Of a stretch of DNA of 10,452 bases, positions 1 through 6,265 are shown piece after piece. The number at the start of each line of letters is the position of its first letter. Positions within the stretch are counted from its first letter, which is position 1. The stretch comes from Polaribacter sp. (GTDB taxonomy: Bacteria > Bacteroidota > Bacteroidia > Flavobacteriales > Flavobacteriaceae): NCBI GenBank assembly GCA_003537695.1, contig DPRC01000091.1, positions 235-10,686 of the forward strand. The letters are read 5' to 3'. A program made the translations under genes and the position numbers. Under the pieces are notes generated by a model. It saw nothing but the letters and a program-made list of their open reading frames with translations, was not told the DNA's origin and did not search any database.

Positions 1-933
1 TATAAAAAATAAACCACCTACCAACAATAAGTTTATAGAACTCTTCTTGTATAAACGCTCTACTTCTTTGGTATTAAATTCATTCAAGGATTTTGAAGTT
101 AATGGCTGTAAAATTTGAGTCATTGCTCTGCTTGGTGCCTCAATAAAAGAGCCAATAAATACAGCTACCGCATAATAAGCAGCCTTTTCTATAGTATCTT
201 TTCCTGGAATCATGATTTTATCAATGTCTAATAAAATCGCACCAGCACTTCCTGCCAAAATAATATATCCTGAATATTTAAGCACTTCTAAGTAATTGTC
301 TGGGAATTTAAAGTGGAACTTTGGTAAATATATTTTAAAGGCATATAACATCATTACAACAGCCCTAAGCACATACGCGATTGCTAAGTAAAAGATAAAC
401 GATGTCTTTGTAATCACACCAAAGAAAACTGCCAATAATAAAAGCATCACCACCACTCGATTCCAGAGTTCCTTTAAAACATTTCCAAAAACCGTTTGAA
501 GCTGCACTTTTGTCCATGAATAAAACAGCTCAAAATAAGCACATGAAATAGCAATGATATAAATGTAAAAGGTATAATTTTCAATTATTTGATTCTCCTT
601 AGTAACACGCATCATAATCCAATCCTGAAAATAGTCCCACAAAAAACCAATTGGGAGCGCAATAAATAGCGGTAAAAAAATTACAGACGATAAAAATTTA
701 TCTTTTTGTTCTTTGGTTTCATACGAAGAATAAAATTTCACAATCGTATATTGGATCCCAAAAGCGGCAAGTGGCATTATTAAGTTAGAAGCAGACAACA
801 GAAACACCACCATCCCATAAAATTCTGATGCTAGAATTTTTGGGTAAAAAACAATCGTATTGATTCCTCCGATTAAAAATGCACCATAAATAATTAGCGT
901 GTTCCTAAAAGATTGTTTTAATACAATACCCAT
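1..933 (-). CDS. Wzx-like polysaccharide flippase / MOP-superfamily membrane protein (partial, C-terminus off the left edge)
   Basis: An open reading frame of 311 codons starts with ATG at 933 and stays open to base 1, so the C-terminal part lies outside the window. The translation begins MGIVLKQSFRNTLIIYGAFL and alternates long hydrophobic segments with short charged loops. It includes a segment near residue 235 (about EVLKYSGYIILAGSAGAILL) and the following LDIDKIMIPG. A hydrophobic helix followed by an acidic D-x-D-K-hydrophobic stretch is typical of Wzx/RfbX-type lipid-linked oligosaccharide flippases. Such proteins move undecaprenyl-linked glycan repeat units across the inner membrane. 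The start lies one base beyond the stop of the upstream glycosyltransferase, so translational coupling is likely and no separate promoter is seen. The exact substrate cannot be read from sequence. Confident about the superfamily, less so about the glycan it serves. Confidence 0.85.
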   Translation of the reverse strand, partial: MGIVLKQSFRNTLIIYGAFLIGGINTIVFYPKILASEFYGMVVFLLSASNLIMPLAAFGIQYTIVKFYSSYETKEQKDKFLSSVIFLPLFIALPIGFLWDYFQDWIMMRVTKENQIIENYTFYIYIIAISCAYFELFYSWTKVQLQTVFGNVLKELWNRVVVMLLLLAVFFGVITKTSFIFYLAIAYVLRAVVMMLYAFKIYLPKFHFKFPDNYLEVLKYSGYIILAGSAGAILLDIDKIMIPGKDTIEKAAYYAVAVFIGSFIEAPSRAMTQILQPLTSKSLNEFNTKEVERLYKKSSINLLLVGGLFFI

Positions 934-934
934 G

Positions 935-2203
935 TTACGAATTTAAACTTTTTAATATAGATGCTAAGTTTTTTGTGAGCTCTTTTCTGTGGTATTTTTT
1001 AATATTTTTAGCTGCTATGAACAGCGTACCTTCTGTATATGCATCGTATAGTCGTTTAATTTCTAATTTTAGTTTTTTGGGATTCTCAAATGCAAAGACA
1101 GCGCCTGCATTTGTTTCCTTTAAAATAGTCGCTAAATCTCCATGTACTGGACCGATTGCTATAATCGGCCTTTTTGCAGCTAAGTATTCAAATAGTTTCC
1201 CAGTTAAAATCCCTTTATTGTTTACGACATCGGGAATGAGTAATAATAACACCTGAGAACATTTCTGATATGTGATGGCTTTTTGATGAGAAACATATCC
1301 TAAAAATGAAGTATTCATCTCTAAATTATTGGCCTTTATTGCTGCTTTTACGTCTTCTGAGATGTCACCTACAAAATTAATTTGCAGGGCTTTTCTAAAT
1401 TCTGAACTTTCATCACAAAGTTCTTTTAAAACTTTGAATAAAATAATAGGGTTGCTTTGTTTTGGCAGCAAACCGATATAAGAGATCGAAAAATTAATAT
1501 CTAAGACAGCTTTTTCAGATGCTAAAATTTCAGCATCAAAACCATTTGTAATCAATTCTACTCTTCTCGCTATTTTAGAAAACTCTTTTTGTAAAGTAGG
1601 GCTTACTGTTAGAATGCAATCTGCATTTTTCAACACCCCTTCTTCTAGTTTTTTACTTTTATTTTTCGCAAATGATCCTTGCTTAAAATCTTTGTTATAA
1701 TATAAATCTGTCCAAGGGTCTCTAAAGTCTGCAAGCCATTTAACATCATTTTTCTGGTGTAATTTTTGTGCAATTAAATGCATACTGTGTGGCGGTCCTG
1801 AAGAAATAATGACATCTACACCGTTTGTATCTAAATATTTTTGAAGATAATTTACAGAAGCTTGTACCCAAACTATTTTCGGATCTGGAATAAAAAAATT
1901 CCCCCGAATATAAGACAACAACCCACCTTTACTAAGATTAGAAACTCCCTGACGCTGTTGCTTGTTTTTTCTCCAAAACAGTAAATTTGTAGGATCCCAA
2001 ATAGGCTGCTTTAAAATTTCTATATTTTGAGGAACTTCTTTAAGAAGAGATGCATCCTCCTTTACATAGTTGCCATTATCAACAGTATAAACCACAGGTA
2101 CAATGTCAAAATCTTGTAAATACTTTACAAACTTCAACCAACGCTGCACGCCAGAACCTCCTGCTGGTGGCCAATAATATGTAATAATTAATACTTTCAA
2201 CAT
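935..2203 (-). CDS. Glycosyltransferase, GT-B fold, GT4/group 1-like
   Basis: A 422-residue protein, full length for a GT-B enzyme. It would transfer a sugar from a nucleotide donor to a lipid-linked or glycan acceptor at the cytoplasmic face of the inner membrane. Visible landmarks are the N-terminal beta strand and glycine-rich loop (PPAGGSGVQRW, residues 12-22), ISSGPPHSMH (133-142), ADFRDPWTD (158-166), the domain linker region ILTVSP (197-202) and ITNGFD (218-223). The C-terminal donor-binding segment is GKLFEYLAAKRPI (335-347), where the Glu sits in the place of the GT4 E-x7-E motif, followed by GDLATILKETNAG. There is no signal peptide or membrane helix. The ATG at 2203 overlaps the end of the upstream glycosyltransferase by 7 bases, and the stop lies one base before the flippase start. 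Donor and acceptor are not predictable from this sequence. It is a distant paralogue-type neighbour, not a duplicate, of the next glycosyltransferase. Confidence 0.9.
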   Translation of the reverse strand: MLKVLIITYYWPPAGGSGVQRWLKFVKYLQDFDIVPVVYTVDNGNYVKEDASLLKEVPQNIEILKQPIWDPTNLLFWRKNKQQRQGVSNLSKGGLLSYIRGNFFIPDPKIVWVQASVNYLQKYLDTNGVDVIISSGPPHSMHLIAQKLHQKNDVKWLADFRDPWTDLYYNKDFKQGSFAKNKSKKLEEGVLKNADCILTVSPTLQKEFSKIARRVELITNGFDAEILASEKAVLDINFSISYIGLLPKQSNPIILFKVLKELCDESSEFRKALQINFVGDISEDVKAAIKANNLEMNTSFLGYVSHQKAITYQKCSQVLLLLIPDVVNNKGILTGKLFEYLAAKRPIIAIGPVHGDLATILKETNAGAVFAFENPKKLKLEIKRLYDAYTEGTLFIAAKNIKKYHRKELTKNLASILKSLNS

Positions 2204-3387
2204 TGCATATTATGATACAAATTAATTAATTTTTCAGAGGTTTGTTCCCAAGAAAACTCGTTTTGAATAAATTTTCTACCACTTTCCCCTAACTCCATTC
2301 TAAGAGGCTTGCTCTCATACAAAGCTACTACTTTCTTCGAAAAGTCTTCAGAGTCTCTTTCTTTATGAACCAAACCACAGGCTACTTTCTCTACCAATTT
2401 TCTCTGAGCTCTTGCATCGCTTACTAATAATGGCTTTGCAAAACTCATATATTGAAAAATTTTGTTAGCATAGGCAACATCATGTTGCAAGTTTCGATGC
2501 AATGGCGAAATACAAATTTCACTCGCTAAAATATAAGATTGAAAAAGAGTTACATTTTGCCAGCCTTCAAAATCTACAAATTGCTCTAACTGTAAATCCT
2601 TTACTTGCTGCTTTAGAATTATATCTGTGGTGTTTTTACCAACAATTACTAATTTAATTTCAGGAATAGTATCTTTTAACTTTTCTAATGCCGCAATAGC
2701 TGTTTGTATTCCTCTTCTTAAATGCGTATCACCTAAATAAAGAATTACAAAGTTGCTCTTATATTTTTCAAGAATAGTTTCATTGACTTTATAGTCTTCA
2801 AAAAAAGTTTTCCTTATCGTATTTGGCACTAAAACCAGTTTTTCTTTTTCTAATGGTAATCGTGCTGCTAGAGTTTCTATAAACTCTGGTGAAACGGTAA
2901 TTACTTTGTCCGCTAGCTTTATAAATTCTTCTTCCTTTTGCCTCCATTTTTTTGGAGAAATAAGATACTTTCCAGGAAATTTTTGAAGATGTGGATATAA
3001 TTTCATTACCTCTGGCATATTATCATGCAAATCTAAAACTACAGGTAAATTAAAATCCTTATTTACTTTATACACAGCTCCTGCAATTCTCATATCGTGA
3101 ATATGTAAAGCCTCTATGCTCGTTTCTTTTATGAATTTAGCAATCTTCTTTTGCATTATAAATGAATACAACGGTATTGTATAGGCCAATGCAGAAAGTT
3201 TATACTCTAATGAATTAGAGCTGTATCTCTTTACTTGAATTCCGTTTATAATATCAGAGGCTTTTTCATTAGCGTAGTTTAAACAAAAAAGAAATACTTC
3301 GTGACCATTTTCTACCAAAGAAACTGCCTCGTTCTCTACCCTTGGGTCTGGAGGAAATGGAGCATCTAATATCATTCCTATTTTCAT
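2197..3387 (-). CDS. Glycosyltransferase, GT4/group 1 family
   Basis: A 396-residue GT-B glycosyltransferase. The N-terminal Rossmann domain opens with MKIGMILDAPFPPDPRVENE, the common 'FPPDPRVxNEA' start of bacterial GT4 enzymes. It continues with HIHDMR (95-100), DLHDNMPE (119-126) and VITVSPEF (162-169). The C-terminal donor domain starts around LVLVPNT (184-190). It contains a phosphate-loop-like stretch LGDTHLRRGIQTAIAAL (218-234), where the RRGI part matches the K/R-G position that contacts the donor diphosphate. It then carries ANKIFQYMSFAKPLLVSD (307-324), the 'K-x-x-EYM-x-x-G-x-P' region with Gln replacing the usual Glu. The gene overlaps YfhO upstream by 4 bases (ATGA) and the second glycosyltransferase downstream by 7 bases, so it sits inside a translationally coupled operon. 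It probably adds one sugar of the glycan exported by the neighbouring flippase. Family assignment is firm and specificity unknown. Confidence 0.92.
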   Translation of the reverse strand: MKIGMILDAPFPPDPRVENEAVSLVENGHEVFLFCLNYANEKASDIINGIQVKRYSSNSLEYKLSALAYTIPLYSFIMQKKIAKFIKETSIEALHIHDMRIAGAVYKVNKDFNLPVVLDLHDNMPEVMKLYPHLQKFPGKYLISPKKWRQKEEEFIKLADKVITVSPEFIETLAARLPLEKEKLVLVPNTIRKTFFEDYKVNETILEKYKSNFVILYLGDTHLRRGIQTAIAALEKLKDTIPEIKLVIVGKNTTDIILKQQVKDLQLEQFVDFEGWQNVTLFQSYILASEICISPLHRNLQHDVAYANKIFQYMSFAKPLLVSDARAQRKLVEKVACGLVHKERDSEDFSKKVVALYESKPLRMELGESGRKFIQNEFSWEQTSEKLINLYHNMQC

Positions 3388-5816
3388 GCTGCAATCTTAT
3401 TCTTATGATAAAAAAACCAACCAACAGAAATAAAGAGCAGTAACACATATGAAATTAAAGAAATAATTTTTCCTTTCTCAATCACTTTGGGCTCAAATTT
3501 AAAATCAATAGTATGAGCTCCTGAAGGCACTTCCATGCCTCTCAACACGTAGTTTACCCGATAATGCGGAACTAATACTCCATCTACATAAGCATTCCAA
3601 CCCTCTTTATAAAATATTTCAGAAAATACGGCAAATTGAGCTGTTTTCGCACTAGAAGCATAGGTCAGCGAGGTCACGCTGTAATCCGTCAAACGAATAC
3701 GCGCGGTACTATCCTGCTCAATTAATAAACTTACAACACTTGAACTGCCAGAAGTGTACAATTCTTTTTGATTGACAACCACCTCTTTCTTAGTATTTAA
3801 GGAATCTAAAGCCTGTATTTCTTCATTTGCGGAAGCGACTACTTTTATCTTTTCTACAAACCAAACATTCCCGTTTGCAGCGCCATTTTGCTGCGCTTCA
3901 AAATTCCCATCACTGTTCGAGACAATAAAATACTTCGCATTTAACATGTTTAAAACTTGCATATTATTTTTTGCTATCTGAAAATCAAAAAGTTCCTGAT
4001 AGCGTCCTAGCTTAGCAGCATGATACCCACCAATAGATTGATGAAAATAAGAGGTACTACCGTCATTCATTGGATCCACAGTATAATTCACAACTCTAAA
4101 ATGTGTTTTATCTTGTAAGATAATTTTGTCCGCTGCAGTCGCTTTAAAAGGCTCCTCAATTTTCCGTGATATTTTAAAATCATCTGCGTTTACATATCTT
4201 TTGTTCACAGATATCAAATCAAATAAAATAAGTACTGTTAACAATACAATGGCTAAAAGTGATTTTAGCTTATTTTTCAATAGCAACCAAAGAATTGCTC
4301 CAGAAATAAACACCAATAGCAAAGAACGCAAGGTGTCTGAAAACAACATGTCTTTTCTATCCGCAATTACCGCTTCTAAAAAGCCAGGGATTTCGCTGTA
4401 TTGTTGCGCATCTCTCAATCCTTCAAATCCACCAAATACATGTGCAAGACCAAAACCAACAATTATTAAGCCAGCAAAAAATAACACTGCTTTCTTTAAA
4501 GCTTCCAGCTTTTCTAATTTCGCAGATTCTTTAGAAAAGAACTCCTTCAAACCTAAAACGGCTAAAATTGGCACACATAATTCTGCAACTACCTGTATGG
4601 ACGATACCGCCCTAAATTTGTTATATAGCGGCACATAATCGATAAAGAAGTTGGTGATGCCCTCAAAATTCCTTCCCCAGCTGAGAATTATTGAAAAAAT
4701 AGTAGCAGCAACCAACCACTGTTTCAATCTTCCTTTTACTAAAAATATACCTAAAAAAAAGAAAAAGAAAATAACGGCACCGATATATGCAGGTGCCTCT
4801 ACTATTGGTTGATCACCCCAATAAGTTAATACTTGCTTCGAATAGTCTGAAGCTACTTTTTTTCCTGCACGCTCAGCAATAAACTGATAAAAGTTAGAAT
4901 CTGCTCCCAATTCTTCTATGGTTCCACCGCCCATAAAACGGGGAATAAACAAATTAAAAGTTTCTAATTTCGCGTAACTATATTGCGTAATATATCCATA
5001 ATCTAGTCCTGTTGTTAGTTCTTTTTTAGAACCGTTTAAATTAATGGTCAATTCAGACTTTCCACGAGTACTGCGCTCTGAATATTCTTTCATTGCCAGC
5101 AAACGTGGGGCATTCGCACCAATTCCCAAGACTACTGCACCAATAATTACCGCTGCTTGCTTTATAAAAAGTGTTAGCTGTTTTTCTTTAAGCGCATTTA
5201 TGAATTCCACAATTCCCAGAATTAATAAACAAAAACCAAGATAATAGGTCATTTGAATGTGGTTGGCATACACTTCCAGTGCCATTGCAATGCCTGTGAC
5301 GATAAAACCAACCAAGAATCTTCGCTGAAAAACCAATAATATTCCAGCCAAAACAAGTGGCATATAAGCAATTGCATGTGCCTTTGCATTGTGCCCTGCG
5401 CCAAAAATAATAATTAAGTAGGTAGAGAAACCAAAGGCTAAAGCACCTAAAATTGCCAATCTCCATTCTACTTTTAAAGCCATCATCAGCACAAAAAAGC
5501 TTAAAAAATATAAAAAAGTATAGTCTGCAGGTCTTGGCAAAAAGCGCAATAACCTGTCTAAGCTCCGAATAAAATCATTTGGATAATATGCACTAATCGG
5601 GTAGGCAGGCATCCCACTAAAAGAGGCCCCTGTCCAATAAGGCTCTGCATTGTTTTGGGCTCTATAATCCTGAATCTCCTTTGCCATTCCTCTAAATTGA
5701 GTAATGTCTGATTGCTGTATTTTTTTACCATTTAAAATTGGATGAAAATAAATAACAGCAGCCAATACAAAAAAAAGGACTGCAACTATGTACCGGAATA
5801 TTTTAGTAAATTTCAC
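3384..5816 (-). CDS. YfhO-family polytopic membrane protein (predicted GT-C glycosyltransferase)
   Basis: An 810-residue integral membrane protein matching the YfhO family. An N-terminal helix (about 8-27) is followed by a periplasmic loop with the Ser-Asp pair at 36-37 and the family segment YWTGASFSGMPAYPISAYYP (60-79). About ten more hydrophobic segments run to residue 535. Within them are GAGHNAKAHAIAYMP (139-153) and YNKFRAVSSIQVV (398-410). A large soluble region (about 540-780) carries YHAAKLGRYQEL (598-609), LNMLNAKYFI (622-631) and KEGWNAYVDG (737-746), and a last helix sits near 784-802. The Gram-positive homologue is known to be needed for lipoteichoic acid glycosylation, consistent with a GT-C enzyme using a polyprenyl-phosphate sugar outside the membrane; the role here is inferred. 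The start is GTG at 5816: no in-frame ATG exists upstream, and the next Met is residue 44, past the first helix. The stop overlaps the downstream glycosyltransferase by 4 bases. Confidence 0.93.
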   Translation of the reverse strand: MKFTKIFRYIVAVLFFVLAAVIYFHPILNGKKIQQSDITQFRGMAKEIQDYRAQNNAEPYWTGASFSGMPAYPISAYYPNDFIRSLDRLLRFLPRPADYTFLYFLSFFVLMMALKVEWRLAILGALAFGFSTYLIIIFGAGHNAKAHAIAYMPLVLAGILLVFQRRFLVGFIVTGIAMALEVYANHIQMTYYLGFCLLILGIVEFINALKEKQLTLFIKQAAVIIGAVVLGIGANAPRLLAMKEYSERSTRGKSELTINLNGSKKELTTGLDYGYITQYSYAKLETFNLFIPRFMGGGTIEELGADSNFYQFIAERAGKKVASDYSKQVLTYWGDQPIVEAPAYIGAVIFFFFFLGIFLVKGRLKQWLVAATIFSIILSWGRNFEGITNFFIDYVPLYNKFRAVSSIQVVAELCVPILAVLGLKEFFSKESAKLEKLEALKKAVLFFAGLIIVGFGLAHVFGGFEGLRDAQQYSEIPGFLEAVIADRKDMLFSDTLRSLLLVFISGAILWLLLKNKLKSLLAIVLLTVLILFDLISVNKRYVNADDFKISRKIEEPFKATAADKIILQDKTHFRVVNYTVDPMNDGSTSYFHQSIGGYHAAKLGRYQELFDFQIAKNNMQVLNMLNAKYFIVSNSDGNFEAQQNGAANGNVWFVEKIKVVASANEEIQALDSLNTKKEVVVNQKELYTSGSSSVVSLLIEQDSTARIRLTDYSVTSLTYASSAKTAQFAVFSEIFYKEGWNAYVDGVLVPHYRVNYVLRGMEVPSGAHTIDFKFEPKVIEKGKIISLISYVLLLFISVGWFFYHKNKIAA

Positions 5817-5858
5817 TTTGTAATGGTATTTATCGTTGCTACTTACCGGCGTTAAAAT

Positions 5859-6149
5859 TTAATCAATTTCTTCAAAATCAACATAGTCCCCAACAGATTT
5901 TTTACTTTCTTGGGTACTTCCTGGATTTTTATCTATAATTGTTTCACCTTCTTTGACAGCATCTTCTTGACGCTGTCGCTCTTGTCCACCAAACTGCTGG
6001 GCTGCTTTTTTCTTGATAGTCTCTGTTGCTTTTTTTATTAAAAATGGTGCAAACAGTCTTGCTAGAAACTTAAATCCGTAATAAAAAAGTAATAAATAAG
6101 AAATGGTTTTTAATAATCCAAGGAACATAGCTTTGTTTAAAATAATCAT
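5859..6149 (-). CDS. DUF4834-type small membrane protein
   Basis: A 96-residue protein with one hydrophobic N-terminal helix (about residues 9-27, LGLLKTISYLLLFYYGFKFL). A conserved-looking boundary, ARLFAPFLIKK (29-39), follows. After it comes a charged, probably disordered tail ending in an acidic DYVDFEEID. This layout (short N-terminal helix, 'R-x-F/L-x-P-x-L-x-K' junction, Lys/Gln-rich linker, acidic FEE(I/V)D end) fits the Bacteroidota DUF4834 family, whose function is unknown. It lies 42 bases upstream of YfhO on the same strand and may be the first gene of that operon. The start is uncertain. ATG at 6149 gives MIILNKAM..., while ATG at 6128 (Met 8) gives MFLGLLKT. A promoter candidate with its -7 element at 6151-6158 would place transcription start at or inside the first codons, which favours the shorter form. 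Family call from memory of its shape. Confidence 0.75.
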   Translation of the reverse strand: MIILNKAMFLGLLKTISYLLLFYYGFKFLARLFAPFLIKKATETIKKKAAQQFGGQERQRQEDAVKEGETIIDKNPGSTQESKKSVGDYVDFEEID

Positions 6150-6150
6150 T

Positions 6151-6179
6151 CAAAAATAACAATTTGAGTACAATTGCAA
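6151..6179 (-). promoter_or_regulatory. Candidate Bacteroidota promoter for DUF4834-yfhO-glycosyltransferase operon
   Basis: Read on the minus strand, TATTTTTG at 6158-6151 matches the Bacteroidota -7 consensus TAnnTTTG exactly. A TTG at 6179-6177 lies 18 bases upstream, within the usual spacing for the -33 element. Transcription would start a few bases past 6151, that is around the ATG at 6149. This is motif matching in an A/T-rich region, so chance occurrence is possible. Confidence 0.5.
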
Positions 6180-6209
6180 CGTTATGAAGCTATAAAATTT
6201 TCTTAAACC

Positions 6210-6248
6210 TAAAAAAGCCCTGTTTAAAGAAATAAAATAGCTTTTTTA
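6210..6248. repeat. 9-bp inverted repeat in the divergent intergenic region
   Basis: TAAAAAAGC at 6210-6218 is the exact reverse complement of GCTTTTTTA at 6240-6248, with a 21-base spacer. It could form an A/T-rich hairpin with a U-run on either strand, like a weak bidirectional terminator, or it could be an operator. Its place between two divergent starts does not suit a terminator of either neighbouring gene. With only two G:C pairs, the stem may be chance in this base composition. Confidence 0.25.
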
Positions 6249-6251
6249 CCC

Positions 6252-6259
6252 TAAGTTTG
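6252..6259 (+). promoter_or_regulatory. Candidate -7 element for the outer-membrane barrel gene
   Basis: TAAGTTTG matches the Bacteroidota -7 consensus TAnnTTTG exactly. It ends 6 bases before the ATG at 6266. No TTG lies at the expected 17-23 base distance upstream, so the -33 part is missing or degenerate. If used, the transcript would be nearly leaderless. Confidence 0.35.
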
Positions 6260-6265
6260 TGTTGC

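Noticed and set aside
935..3387. The two adjacent glycosyltransferases as a recent tandem duplication
   Set aside because: They share only general GT-B features; their N-terminal and donor-binding motifs differ clearly (PPAGGSGVQRW versus FPPDPRVENEA).
4126..4638. A 170-codon open frame on the plus strand, antisense to the YfhO gene
   Set aside because: It lies wholly inside a well-supported membrane protein gene, shows no recognisable domain, and is rich in Ser/Lys/Asn as expected for the complement of a hydrophobic coding region.
6257..6265. TTG start adding Met-Cys-Cys to the barrel protein
   Set aside because: These codons overlap the candidate -7 element and the two Cys residues add nothing recognisable; they do not form a lipobox.
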